Shown here in pieces: positions 34,956 through 45,438 of a DNA stretch of 64,000 bases. Each line of letters opens with the position of its first letter. The first letter of the stretch is position 1. The notes beneath the pieces are model-generated. The model did no database searches. It had not been told where the DNA came from and worked only from the letters and a program-made list of their open reading frames with translations. The stretch spans positions 1-64,000 of the forward strand of contig NZ_JAKZKT010000021.1 in assembly GCF_022808645.1 (NCBI RefSeq), given 5' to 3'. Both the position numbers and the translations under genes were made by a program. Origin of the DNA: Bacillus litorisediminis (lineage in GTDB: Bacteria > Bacillota > Bacilli > Bacillales > JC228).

Positions 34956-36185
34956 TTAGATCTGTTTTACCTCTGCTTCCAGTTTAACGTGATCAATGAA
35001 CTTAAAATAAGGCAGTATCATTCCTAACAGGGACACCGTACAAATGATAGTGCCGATGAAAAAATATAATGGCCGGATTCCCCATAACTCACTTAGAACA
35101 CCGCCTGCAATGACCCCGAGAGGCATGGCTCCCCTAATAATAAAAAGGCGAACCGATGATACTTTTCCCATTAGCTCATTGGGAACGGCCTGCTGACAAA
35201 TCGTGATATTGTGGACACCAAAGAATGCCATCGCAATTCCCGCCACAGCCTCTGTAAAAATTGCGAAAGCAATACTAGAGTTAAGTCCTAACGATATAAA
35301 GGTAAATCCGCCAACCACTAAAGATCCTAACATCAGCATTCTGCGGCTTTTAAAGTGGATCTTCCCGACTAACAAAGAACCGATGACATAGCCAAGCGGA
35401 AACCCAGCCATAAAATACCCATATTGGGCATAAGTACCCGATAATTCTTCCGTTATATAGGGAAGGGTAACTACCATCGTCACGCCAACTCCAAATTGTA
35501 CAAATGCTAGAAAAACACCTAACCAGACAATGACGGGCTGTCCGAAGAAATACGAAATCCCCTCTAAGAATTGATGAAGCCAAGATTTCCGAATAGGCAA
35601 AGTACCTCTGTTTTCCTTTATAAAAAGCAGCAGTGTGCCGCTTATAATCAACAAGACACTGACTACAATGAGTGTAGGTTTAACACCGATATTCTCTACC
35701 ACAATACCGCCTAAAAGCGGTGCACAAAAGGTCATTAATCGAACAGTACCATCAATATAGCCGTTAGCCGTACTTAATTGGTCTTTTGAAACAATCGTGG
35801 GAGTAATGGCTTGGTTGGCAGGGGTGTACACAGGAGTGATTAAACCAACGATGATTTGAACGGCGAAAATATGCCAGGCTTCCAATACACCAGCAATTAA
35901 TGAGATGAGCGGCAAGAGAAATATCAGTCCTCTTATCCATTGGGAACAAATCATGGTCCACTTGCGGCTCCATCTGTCAATAAAGGGACCAATGAAAAGC
36001 TGGAGAAGAAGGGAGGGGATAAAGTATAGCAGCCACATACTCCCTAATGCCATCGTCGAGCCTGTCAGTTGATAAATTAATATAGAATTACAAAACGTTC
36101 CGAATGCTCCTCCTAACTCAGAAACTGCATTTCCAATCCACACAAATACAAACGAAGAGTTTCTTAAAATATGATGAGAACTCAA
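34956..36185 (-). CDS. MFS transporter (MFS_3/EntS-like)
   Basis: TTG at 36185, nine bases after AAAAGGTG, is the best start; a GTG 30 bases earlier is open but has no ribosome site. About 409 residues, 12 helices, with RNSSFVFVWIGNAVSELGGAFGTF and PSLLLQLFIGPFIDRWSRKWTMI typical of the macrolide/enterobactin exporter group. Substrate unknown. The 52-bp repeat array lies upstream of its start, with about 180 bases between. Confidence 0.85.
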   Translation of the reverse strand: MSSHHILRNSSFVFVWIGNAVSELGGAFGTFCNSILIYQLTGSTMALGSMWLLYFIPSLLLQLFIGPFIDRWSRKWTMICSQWIRGLIFLLPLISLIAGVLEAWHIFAVQIIVGLITPVYTPANQAITPTIVSKDQLSTANGYIDGTVRLMTFCAPLLGGIVVENIGVKPTLIVVSVLLIISGTLLLFIKENRGTLPIRKSWLHQFLEGISYFFGQPVIVWLGVFLAFVQFGVGVTMVVTLPYITEELSGTYAQYGYFMAGFPLGYVIGSLLVGKIHFKSRRMLMLGSLVVGGFTFISLGLNSSIAFAIFTEAVAGIAMAFFGVHNITICQQAVPNELMGKVSSVRLFIIRGAMPLGVIAGGVLSELWGIRPLYFFIGTIICTVSLLGMILPYFKFIDHVKLEAEVKQI

Positions 36186-36364
36186 TAGCCACAACACCTT
36201 TTGAGAAATGTACACAACTTTTATTATGAGCTGAAATGTGATGGTAGAGTAAAAAGTCGTTCCTTTTGATTATAAAGGATATGGTGGAATTTAATATAAA
36301 TATTGGAAAGAAAGTTTGTTTTTAATTCTTTTTCGAAAAGATTGTGGTTTTTTCGACAGTAGTG

Positions 36365-37640
36365 GTTTTATAAAGCTATTGATTTGAACAGGAAAGGCAT
36401 AGAATTAAGGAAAGCAGTCCGAATGCGCCTGTGATTCGGACAGAGCCTTTCCGAATCAACCCCTGATTCGGACAGGAAAAGCGTAGAATTCAGAGGAGCA
36501 GTCCGAATGAACCCCTGATTCGGACAGGAAAAGCGTAGAATTCAGAGGAGCAGTCCGAATGAACCCCTGATTCGGACAAGAAAAGCGTAAAAATCAGTGA
36601 GGCTGTCCGAATGAACCTCTGATTCGGACAGGAAAAGCGTAAAGATCAGTGAGGCTGTCCGAATGAACCTCTGATTCGGACAGGAAAAGCGTAAAAATCA
36701 GTGAGGCTGTCCAAATCAACTTCTGATTCGGACAGGAAAAGCGTAAAAATCAGTGAGGCTGTCCAAATGAACCCCTGATTCGGACAAGAAAAGCGTGAAA
36801 ATCAGTGAGTCTGTCTGAATCAACTTCTGATTCGGACAAGAAAAGCGTAAAAATCAGTGAGGCTGTCCGAATGAACCTCTGATTCGGACAGGAAAAGCGA
36901 AAAAATCAGTGAGGCTGTCCGAATGAACTTCTGATTCGGACAGGAAAATCGTGAAAATCAGTGAGGCTGTCCGAATCAACTTCTGATTCGGACAGGAAAA
37001 TCGTGAAAATCAGTGAGGCTGTCCGAATCAACTTCTGATTCGGACAGGAAAATCGTGAAAATCAGTGAGCCTGTCCGAATGAACCTCTGATTCGGACAGG
37101 AAAAGCGTAGAATTCAGAGGAGCAGTCCGAATGAACCCCTGATTCGGACAGGAAAATCGTGAAAATCAGTGAGTCTGTCCGAATGAACCCCTGATTCGGA
37201 CAGGAAAAGCGTAAAAATCAGTGAGTCTGTCCGAATGAACCTCTGATTCGGACAGGAAAAGCGTAAAAATCAGTGAGTCTGTCCGAATGAACCTCTGCTT
37301 CGGACAGGAAAAGCGTGAAAATCAGTGAGTCTGTCCGAATGAACCCCTGATTCGGACAAGAAAAACGTAAAAATCAGTGAGTCTGTCCGAATGAACCCCT
37401 GATTCGGACAGGAAAAGCGTAGAATTCAGAGGAGCAGTCCGAATGCGCCTGTGATTCGGACAGGAAAAGCGTAAAATTCAGAGGAGTAGTCCGAATGAAC
37501 CTCTGATTCGGACAGGAAAAGCGTAGAATTCAGAGGAGCAGTCCGAATGAACCCCTGATTCGGACAGGAAAATCGTGAAAATCAGTGAGTCTGTCCGAAT
37601 GAGCCCCTGATTCGAACACGAAACGATTAAAATGCGTGCA
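36365..37640. repeat. tandem array of 24 52-bp repeats, each with an inverted repeat
   Basis: Full units begin at 36449 and recur every 52 bases without a single indel to 37593 (23 units). A shortened 32-base unit precedes at 36417, with a decayed partial unit at 36365-36416 and decayed sequence after 37620. Each unit starts with arms GTCCGAAT and ATTCGGAC around a nine-base loop; arms are perfect in 18 of 24. The 27-base remainder has two forms: one with AGAATTCAGAGGAGCA (mainly at the ends and at 37073), the other AAAAATCAGTGAGNCT. 52 is not a multiple of three and no repeat protein is encoded. The flanks at 36216-36364 and 37641-37776 show no gene. Confidence 0.97.
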
Positions 37641-37776
37641 ATTCTGTTCAAATCCGCACGATTCGAGTGGATTTCGTTGGGATGTATGAAGCCTATCCGA
37701 TCGACCTTTATGTAGTACACAAATTGGTAGCAATGCCAACAAAGCTTACGAAAAGAGCTTTTTATAAAAATAAAAA

Positions 37777-37817
37777 ACCTATGGCACAAATTGATTCTTG
37801 AGAATTTGTGCCATAGG
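37777..37817 (-). terminator. strong terminator of the spore coat operon
   Basis: CCTATGGCACAAATT and AATTTGTGCCATAGG form a 15-base perfect stem. Read on the minus strand it is followed by a T-rich run, so it ends the coat-gene transcript before it reaches the repeat array. Confidence 0.87.
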
Positions 37818-37862
37818 GCAGCTAGTCATCAGGATTCATTCATTTTTCCCAGTTAAATGGTA

Positions 37863-38117
37863 TTATTGTCCGGACATTAATTGAGATTTTAGCTGCTGAA
37901 CCACTTCTTGTGAAGCAGGAGCAGATGGCTGATAGTATCCTTTTTGGAGTGCGAATTCATATAGCTCTCTTTGGCGCGCTTCATCTTGATTTCTTAATTG
38001 AATTAAAACCTGCCGTAGCTGGGGATTATTTGATTCGCTAATATAGCTCGCATACCCCGTTAGGCTCGCGTTTAATCCTGCTAAATAATCACTGACGATA
38101 TCCTTATCTTGTAACAT
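37863..38117 (-). CDS. CotF-like spore coat protein
   Basis: The start is the ATG at 38117, with GGTGGGATGATC upstream. The 84-residue product MLQDKDIVSDYLAGLNASLTGYASYISESNNPQLRQVL is a helical protein of the coat protein F family (ferritin-like helical hairpin). It is probably an inner or outer spore coat component. It is paired with a related gene 12 bases upstream; the two resemble halves of a four-helix unit. Confidence 0.82.
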   Translation of the reverse strand: MLQDKDIVSDYLAGLNASLTGYASYISESNNPQLRQVLIQLRNQDEARQRELYEFALQKGYYQPSAPASQEVVQQLKSQLMSGQ

Positions 38118-38129
38118 GATCATCCCACC

Positions 38130-38315
38130 TTATCCTAAAAAATTTAATAGTTGCTGTTGAGCTTGTCTAGCTGATTGGGCATCCCTTTGCAGCATTGTTT
38201 TTAATTGCGGATCTGTGCAGCTTTGGGCATAGGTTTCTAATTTTTTTGCGACTGTCGCATGTCCGCCAATGAGATGACGCAAATTTTCAACCTCAAGTTC
38301 GGTTAAATTATTCAC
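38130..38315 (-). CDS. small spore coat (CotF/YhcQ-related) protein
   Basis: GTG at 38315 is the likely start, eight bases after AAAAGGAGG; the ATG 21 bases upstream lies before that ribosome site and has none of its own. The 61-residue product NNLTELEVENLRHLIGGHATVAKKLETYAQSCTDPQLKTML... forms two amphipathic helices as in CotF-family proteins. Cotranscribed with the next coat gene and expected to be made late in the mother cell (inference from family). Confidence 0.78.
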   Translation of the reverse strand: MNNLTELEVENLRHLIGGHATVAKKLETYAQSCTDPQLKTMLQRDAQSARQAQQQLLNFLG

Positions 38316-38490
38316 AGCAATATCCTCCTTTTCCATATATCATTTGTAATTTTCCCATGTTTTGAAAAGAAATACTTTTGCATGGAATTTTCATTAAACT
38401 TTTATTTAATCTGTACGGATATATTTTCCAATCTATTCTTTTTTTTATGGTAAACTGACGTTAATGCTTATGTTGGTCTATTCAATTTAA

Positions 38491-38510
38491 TTAAACAAAC
38501 GTTTGTATAA
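38491..38510. promoter_or_regulatory. TTAAACAAACGTTTGTATAA palindrome at the nat promoter
   Basis: Symmetric at nine of ten positions per half. The right end TATAAT (38506-38511) could be the -10 element of the downstream acetyltransferase gene, so a bound regulator would block transcription. Related copies are at 6206, 16412 and 50485. Confidence 0.5.
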
Positions 38511-38547
38511 TTCTAGCTGGCATAAATGGCAGAGGGAGGATATAAGT

Positions 38548-39345
38548 TTGAGAGACTATTTAAATAAGCTAGGAATTGGCACGGTAAAAGGAAATTCACT
38601 AAAACAAATAGAAGAATTAACAAGAGCACATTTACATACGTTTCCGTTTGAACTGATTAGCAAATATACTCTTGCGGACGAAAATTTCAAAAAGAGAATT
38701 CCGAGTGTTTCGGAATTCTTAGAGCGGCATGACAAATTAGGATGGGGCGGCAATTGTTATGTATTGAATGGCCGTTATGTTCAGCTTTTAGATTGGTTAG
38801 GATATGATGTTAAACTCGTTCCAGTTGAAAAAGGGCATATTGCGATTTGGCTCAAATGGAAAGGAGATGAATATCTGGTTGACGCTGGGTATGCTGGACC
38901 GTTTTTTGAACCGATCCCGATTAAGAAGGGAGATTGGATAGTGGAAACAATGTATGAAACCTCTTATTTTGAGCGGTCAGAGGATGGAGGAATTGTTTGG
39001 ACTCGAGTCCTGGATGGAGGGAAGCCGATTGTCACAAAGACGCTTTACCTTCGCAAGCTGACTAGGGAAGAATTTAACTACTGGCTGCAGCGGTCTTACA
39101 CGGATATACCAGAAAACCGTCTTTTCCGTAAAATCGAAGTTACATGGTATCCAAATGAGGAGCGGCATCAAATCATGAATTCGACATACACAGTCCATAA
39201 ACCAAATGGAGAGCAGTTCGAAAAAATTTATGAGAATAGAGAAGAATGGATTCAGCTGATTGAAGAAAAGGCTGGAATATCCAGGGTTTCAACTGAAAAA
39301 GCTTTAAGCTTTTTGAGTGAACGGGGAGTGGAATTGTTTACTTAG
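38548..39345 (+). CDS. nat: arylamine N-acetyltransferase
   Basis: TTG at 38548, eight bases after GGGAGG, is the likely start. The 265-residue protein has the NAT triad: Cys70 in LGWGGNCYVLNGRY, His in EKGHIAIWL and Asp in YLVDAGYAGPF. It transfers acetyl from acetyl-CoA to aromatic amines or hydrazines in the cytosol. Monocistronic. A palindrome overlaps its promoter. Confidence 0.87.
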   Translation: MRDYLNKLGIGTVKGNSLKQIEELTRAHLHTFPFELISKYTLADENFKKRIPSVSEFLERHDKLGWGGNCYVLNGRYVQLLDWLGYDVKLVPVEKGHIAIWLKWKGDEYLVDAGYAGPFFEPIPIKKGDWIVETMYETSYFERSEDGGIVWTRVLDGGKPIVTKTLYLRKLTREEFNYWLQRSYTDIPENRLFRKIEVTWYPNEERHQIMNSTYTVHKPNGEQFEKIYENREEWIQLIEEKAGISRVSTEKALSFLSERGVELFT

Positions 39346-39427
39346 TTTTTTAAAAATTTCTAGCACGCGGATCTTTTGCTATGGAAATCGTTTTAAATAA
39401 AGGCTACATACGTAAAAGGTGATAAAA

Positions 39428-39523
39428 ATGGTAGACGTAATGACCGAAATAAAAATTCAGTTTCCCATCGAAATGGTTTCAGCGTATGCCGCAAATCCTG
39501 ATCATGCACCAGAAATGAAATAA
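39428..39523 (+). pseudogene. remnant of an SRPBCC (START-like) family gene
   Basis: An AAAAGGTGAT ribosome site and ATG at 39428 open a 31-codon frame MVDVMTEIKIQFPIEMVSAYAANPDHAPEMK that ends abruptly. The first 30 residues match the N terminus of the roughly 145-residue Bacillus SRPBCC proteins, which normally continue NAPKWY. Another frame after the stop reads VEVIGETGTWPF. The rest is missing, so this is most likely a deletion remnant. Confidence 0.55.
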
Positions 39524-39607
39524 TTAGGTCGAAGTTATTGGTGAGACGGGTACTTGGCCATTCTAATGGATTTCACCATGTACTTAATAAAAGAGGTGAA
39601 TCAAGTT

Positions 39608-40489
39608 TTGAGAAGCGACAAGGAAATGTTTGATTTAATTATAGGGGTAGCCGAAAAGGATGAACGAATTCGGGCTGTTTATATGAACGGGTCAAGAACC
39701 AATCCAAATGTGCCAAAAGATATTTTTCAAGACTACGATATTGTGTATGTGGTAAACGAAACGGGATCTTTTCTAAAAGATATGAACTGGATTCATGTGT
39801 TTGGAGATTTGCTGATTATTCAAGAACCAGATAAAAATAATAAGCTCTTAGGAAAAGAGATGGATTTCGATCGGTCTTATACATATCTCATGCTTTTTAC
39901 AGATGGAAATCGGATAGACCTTCATATCGAAACAATAGAAGCCATGCTAGAAGGGTACGGCAGCGATAAACTGACAATTCCTTTATTAGATAAAGATAAT
40001 ATTTTACCAAGGATTGGTGCACCTACAGATATTGATTATCATGTAAAAAAGCCTACTGAAGCAGAGTTTATCATCTGCTGCAACGAATTTTGGTGGTGCT
40101 TGCAAAACGTCGCTAAAGGCATTTGGCGTGATGAATTGCCATATGCAAAACTCATGTTTGAATATACAAGTAAGGCCATGCTCGATTGTGTTGTTTCATG
40201 GTGGATTGGGATGAAGCATGATTTTCGAGTTTCACCAGGTAAGCTCGGGAAGTATTTTAAAAAATTTCTTCCTGAACACTATTGGGAGATGTATAAGAAA
40301 ACTTATTCTGACAGTCATTATGACAACATGTGGGCCTCTATATTTGTTGCGTGTGATTTGTTTCGGAAATTAGCTAAAGAAATTGCTGAAAATTTATCGT
40401 TTACATACCCAATTGCTGATGATACAAACATGATGAAGTACCTTAAACGTGTAAGGGAACTGCCAGCTGATGCAGAGGGGATTTTTTAA
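39608..40489 (+). CDS. aadK: aminoglycoside 6-adenylyltransferase-like protein (AadK/ANT(6) family)
   Basis: The TTG at 39608 follows AAGAGGTG by ten bases; the longer open frame from 39554 has no ribosome site. The 293-residue product has the nucleotidyltransferase motif AVYMNGSRTNPNVPKDIFQDYDIVYVV with the catalytic acidic pair and the second motif NRIDLHI. The family adenylylates streptomycin; chromosomal aadK is common in Bacillus. No mobile element is nearby, so this is probably intrinsic. The actual resistance phenotype cannot be read from sequence. Confidence 0.87.
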   Translation: MRSDKEMFDLIIGVAEKDERIRAVYMNGSRTNPNVPKDIFQDYDIVYVVNETGSFLKDMNWIHVFGDLLIIQEPDKNNKLLGKEMDFDRSYTYLMLFTDGNRIDLHIETIEAMLEGYGSDKLTIPLLDKDNILPRIGAPTDIDYHVKKPTEAEFIICCNEFWWCLQNVAKGIWRDELPYAKLMFEYTSKAMLDCVVSWWIGMKHDFRVSPGKLGKYFKKFLPEHYWEMYKKTYSDSHYDNMWASIFVACDLFRKLAKEIAENLSFTYPIADDTNMMKYLKRVRELPADAEGIF

Positions 40490-40511
40490 AATACGAAAAT
40501 AGTATTATTAA

Positions 40512-40545
40512 AAATAAAGCCTGGCTCCATATCAGCCAGGCTTTA
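40512..40545. terminator. bidirectional terminator
   Basis: AAAGCCTGGCT and AGCCAGGCTTT form an 11-base perfect stem with a seven-base loop between the convergent aadK-like and pbuX genes. Confidence 0.87.
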
Positions 40546-40554
40546 CCTAATCTA

Positions 40555-42448
<1,894 letters not shown>

Positions 42449-42489
42449 TTATGCCCCCTTTATTAAAATAGTAATCTCCGATCTTTGGG

Positions 42490-42560
42490 GCATAAAAAAA
42501 GCCCAAAAGATCATTACATTCACATCTATACAGAGTGAAGCAATGCCCTTCTGAGCTAAC
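42490..42560 (-). terminator. expression-platform terminator of the guanine riboswitch
   Basis: Read on the minus strand, GCTCAGAAGGGCATTGCTTC pairs imperfectly with GAATGTAATGATCTTTTGGGC, followed by seven T. It forms when the aptamer is ligand bound and stops transcription before xpt. Confidence 0.8.
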
Positions 42561-42607
42561 ATCTTTAGGGATGAAAATAATCCGTAAATCGGACATCTTC
42601 CATTGCT

Positions 42608-42678
42608 CACTCATAGTCGGATTATTTACGGTAACCCGGTAGAGACTTGCGAGCCATATTCCCGCGATTATATGAGTG
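42608..42678 (-). promoter_or_regulatory. guanine-class purine riboswitch
   Basis: Minus strand: P1 arms CACTCAT and ATGAGTG, the conserved ATATAATCGCG, ATATGGC and AAGTCTCTACCGGG segments, and TCCGACTATG, whose C at the purine-pairing position indicates guanine/hypoxanthine rather than adenine. Precedes xpt-pbuX. Confidence 0.96.
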
Positions 42679-42702
42679 AATGCTATATAAAATTACGAAA
42701 AC

Positions 42703-42730
42703 ATTATAGCATACATCTAGAAGATAACAA
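42703..42730 (-). promoter_or_regulatory. promoter of xpt-pbuX
   Basis: On the minus strand -35 TTGTTA, a 16-base spacer and -10 TATAAT, about 30 bases before the riboswitch. Confidence 0.7.
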
Positions 42731-43004
42731 GATGGAGATTCTTGTTAAATAAAGATTGAGCAGATTAATAGTCATGATGGCAAGGATTTTAGTAAGCTAA
42801 TGGAGGGTGCGGGAAACAATTTTACATCGAAGCTTTTCAGTTGACAATTTTGATTGGGATATACTATGATATGTCTTGTATTCAAAAATCTCCAATTAGA
42901 GATAAACGAATATAAGATAAACAGGAATATAGTCTTGGGTATAAAGTTCCATAATTTTAAATATTTTTATCGGATGAGCTCTAATGACTATTAGGGGACA
43001 TATA

Positions 43005-43018
43005 TCTCAAAATTGAGA
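43005..43018. promoter_or_regulatory. TCTCAAAATTGAGA palindrome
   Basis: Symmetric box, first of two upstream of the FMN reductase gene. It resembles the ATCTC...GAGAT boxes bound by MhqR/MarR-type quinone sensors in Bacillus (from memory of the consensus). The stretch 42731-43004 shows nothing else. Confidence 0.5.
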
Positions 43019-43119
43019 ATTGTGAATAGGTACTATTTTTAAATACCTAATATAGTCAATAGAGCGAATCTTGATGAAAATAAATCGGGGAACTTATGAG
43101 TTATAAAATGGGCTTAAAC

Positions 43120-43133
43120 TCTCAAATTTGAGA
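43120..43133. promoter_or_regulatory. TCTCAAATTTGAGA palindrome
   Basis: Perfect 14-base palindrome, centre 115 bases (about 11 helical turns) from the first box, so the two could be bound on the same DNA face and looped. Confidence 0.55.
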
Positions 43134-43285
43134 TTTAAGATATATTTCCCTTCATTTTAAGGAAAATTGGAACGAATCCAATTATGGCTGTATTTTTAGG
43201 ATGTCAGATGTACCGATAGGTGGTGTATAAAATGGGATTTTTCGACAAGCTATTTCGCAATACAACAACCGAGGAGGAAAAACCA

Positions 43286-43828
43286 ATGGATAAATTAAAA
43301 ATTGGTATTATTTTGGGATCTACTCGTCAAGGACGTGTTAGCACACAAGTAGGAGAATGGGTAAAAGGAATTGCTGACAAACGTGGAGATGCTGAATACG
43401 AAATCGTAGACATTGCAGACTACAAATTACCATTCTTAGGAGAAACAGATGGTTCTGAGCCTGGAATCGCTGCTTGGAATGAAAAGTTGGCAAGTCTTGA
43501 TGGATTTGTATTCATCGTAGCAGAATACAATCACAGCATTACAGGAGCACTTAAAAATGCGCTTGATATGGCTCGTGAAGCTTGGAACAACAAAGCTGCA
43601 GGTATTGTCAGCTATGGTTCAACAGGTGGAGCTCGTGCAGCTGAACACCTTCGTGGAATTCTAGGTGAATTAATGGTTGCGGATGTTCGTACTCATCCAA
43701 CATTGTCATTATTCACTGACTTTGAAAACTTCTCTGTTTTCAAACCACAAGATCTGCACCTTGATAATGTAAACCTCATGCTTGACCAAGTAGTTGCTTG
43801 GAGCGGTGCATTAAAGACTCTACGATAA
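43286..43828 (+). CDS. NADPH-dependent FMN/quinone reductase
   Basis: The 180-residue product has the flavodoxin-like family motifs IGIILGSTRQGRVSTQVGEWV and FVFIVAEYNHSITGALKNALDMA. It reduces FMN, quinones or azo/chromate compounds with NADPH. The ATG at 43286 follows GAGGAGG by eight bases and begins the conserved domain. A second start at 43232 (after GGTGG) would add GFFDKLFRNTTTEEEKP, so two forms are possible. Strong codon bias in the body suggests high expression when induced. Two palindromic boxes upstream suggest control by a quinone or redox sensor. Confidence 0.87.
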   Translation: MDKLKIGIILGSTRQGRVSTQVGEWVKGIADKRGDAEYEIVDIADYKLPFLGETDGSEPGIAAWNEKLASLDGFVFIVAEYNHSITGALKNALDMAREAWNNKAAGIVSYGSTGGARAAEHLRGILGELMVADVRTHPTLSLFTDFENFSVFKPQDLHLDNVNLMLDQVVAWSGALKTLR

Positions 43829-43851
43829 AACGCCTTTTAAAATGAAGGGAA

Positions 43852-43887
43852 ACCGAAAGAGGGGATCAATTGGATCTCCTCTTTTTT
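43852..43887 (+). terminator. terminator of the FMN reductase gene
   Basis: AAAGAGG-x-GATC pairs with GATC-x-CCTCTTT around a short loop, followed by six T. Confidence 0.8.
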
Positions 43888-43908
43888 AAATTCAATTTGC
43901 CGTGATTC

Positions 43909-43930
43909 GTGTCTGTCACGTCCCGAAATT
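43909..43930 (+). repeat. partial GTGTCTGTCACGTCCCG dispersed element
   Basis: Same order of GTG-C-TGTCACG-CCCG bases as the elements at 31702 and 62738; located between convergent genes. Confidence 0.5.
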
Positions 43931-43934
43931 TACA

Positions 43935-43966
43935 GAAAAAAGACACCCTGATTGCGGGTGTCAATA
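43935..43966 (-). terminator. terminator of the zinc-ribbon membrane protein gene
   Basis: GACACCC and GGGTGTC form a seven-base stem; on the minus strand it is followed by six T. Confidence 0.7.
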
Positions 43967-44076
43967 CTTGAAATTTCTATGAAGCAGGCTACTTTGGTTT
44001 TTCTAAGAAAACTCATGCTGTTAGCACGATGGAAGCAATTTGGAATAAATATAAGCCGAACCAGAACAAATGACGA

Positions 44077-44943
44077 TTAATAAAATCCGCCGCCAAAAAT
44101 ACTGGAGAATGCACTTACCAATGAGTCAAATAACATTTCACCCATAATGCGCAGTGCGATAAAGGTTAGTACATAAGTTATTAGAATTCCGTAAACCTTA
44201 TCTAATCCTTCCTGAGATGCCTTGCTATAGCTTGTAACAACTAAAGCTGGAACTAAGAAAATCGCACCAACTAAGCCAAAGAATAATAAATAGATAAATA
44301 GACTGACATTTAATAAAGATAAAATAAGTGCCAAAGCAAGAATGGTTACAAATGGTATTAGGAAGCTGGCAAAACGTGAGACAATTTCTTTGAAACTGCT
44401 ATTAACTTTGGCTAATTTAACAGCAACGAATGAAAAGGCTGCTATTAGAAAAATAAAAATAACGTAAGCGATAAATGGTTTAATGACTACATCAGCAAAG
44501 GGAGGATTAATATCCATTGATTCGCCGAAGAACTCAGCACCAAAATCATTTAGATCACCTATTACTCCTTTTAATGCAAAGTAAATGATTAAAGGCACCA
44601 GTAATGAATAAAGAATAATGGTAATAATTCCATTAATAAACTGTTCTTCCCCAGCTTTAACAGAAGCTGAATAAGGCTGTTTTAGCACCTGGACAAAGGA
44701 ATTGAAGTAAGACTTTGATATTTTTTTAGCACCCTCTACATACTGGCTCGCTTGAACGTTAGAAGCAGGTTCAGGTTGAGACACATATTCTTCCTTTGTT
44801 CCGGAAACTTGGTGTGGTGCTTGTACAGGTTGGTTATCTGGTCCAATCACAGTCTCATCAGATGTGCTTGAAAGCTGAGTCCCGCACTTAACGCAAAACT
44901 TACCCCCTTCATTTTCATGACTACAATTCGGACAAATCATCAA
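44077..44943 (-). CDS. zinc-ribbon membrane protein
   Basis: The 288-residue protein has an N-terminal zinc ribbon (CPNCSHENEGGKFCVKCG, four Cys), a polar Gln/Pro-rich linker (about 25-85) and about five hydrophobic helices in the C-terminal two thirds, like the YIP1/DUF6574-type proteins of Bacillus. The function of these is not established. Monocistronic. Two ATG codons open the frame; either may be used. Confidence 0.75.
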   Translation of the reverse strand: MMICPNCSHENEGGKFCVKCGTQLSSTSDETVIGPDNQPVQAPHQVSGTKEEYVSQPEPASNVQASQYVEGAKKISKSYFNSFVQVLKQPYSASVKAGEEQFINGIITIILYSLLVPLIIYFALKGVIGDLNDFGAEFFGESMDINPPFADVVIKPFIAYVIFIFLIAAFSFVAVKLAKVNSSFKEIVSRFASFLIPFVTILALALILSLLNVSLFIYLLFFGLVGAIFLVPALVVTSYSKASQEGLDKVYGILITYVLTFIALRIMGEMLFDSLVSAFSSIFGGGFY

Positions 44944-45109
44944 GTATTCTTCCTCTCTGAAATAAGTTAATAGGCATATGACTTTATACCCATTTATGTA
45001 AATACTATCTAATTATATAGAAAATTAGCAGAATTACCATACATTTCAATTAAAAATTTGCAAAAAATCAATGAATGCCTGCCGCTCCCTGATGGTTGTT
45101 GAAAACTAG

Positions 45110-45295
45110 AGGTAAGCAATGGGCACAAAGGTGTTAAAACGTTTGCTTTATTGGTAGCCACAATTTTCCTGTTTATGAATCATTAATGTACCAGAGGAAG
45201 CGGGAAGGATTATTATAACAATCATCACCGTTGAGGGAACATTTATAGAATTAATTTTCCTTTATATGTTACGGAAATTTAAAAGTATTGTTTGA
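45110..45295 (+). pseudogene. possible decayed small membrane-protein gene
   Basis: One frame reads KTFALLVATIFLFMNH then stops. A +1 shift continues VPEEAGRIIITIITVEGTFIELIFLYMLRKFKSIV and stops at 45295. Both pieces look like membrane helices but no start codon with a ribosome site joins them. The rest of the 44944-45390 gap shows nothing I can support. Confidence 0.25.
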
Positions 45296-45399
45296 GTTGC
45301 CACACACCTTGAATAACGGATTTTATGTCCAATCCGAAACCGGTATTTAATCAAAGAACATACATTTGGTTTATTAACAAAACCATTAGATATAAAAAG

Positions 45400-45432
45400 C
45401 ACCCTTTGCTTTAAAAGCATAGAGTGCTAAAT
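45400..45432 (-). terminator. terminator of the SsuABC-type operon
   Basis: AGCAC-x-CT...CTTT and its complement around a short loop; T-rich on the minus strand side. Confidence 0.7.
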
Positions 45433-45438
45433 TTTTGC

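Noticed and set aside
36365-37640. The 52-bp array as a CRISPR
   Set aside because: The units are alike over their whole length; there are no unique spacers and no cas genes are nearby. The linker forms only two related types.
37478-37789. Open frames of 70-103 codons on the minus strand within and beyond the repeat array
   Set aside because: They are by-products of the repeat sequence, have no ribosome site, and the 52-base period shifts frame each unit.
39608-40489. The ANT(6)-like gene as recently acquired resistance
   Set aside because: No transposase, integrase or attachment repeats nearby, and base composition looks like its neighbours. Chromosomal aadK is usual in Bacillus.
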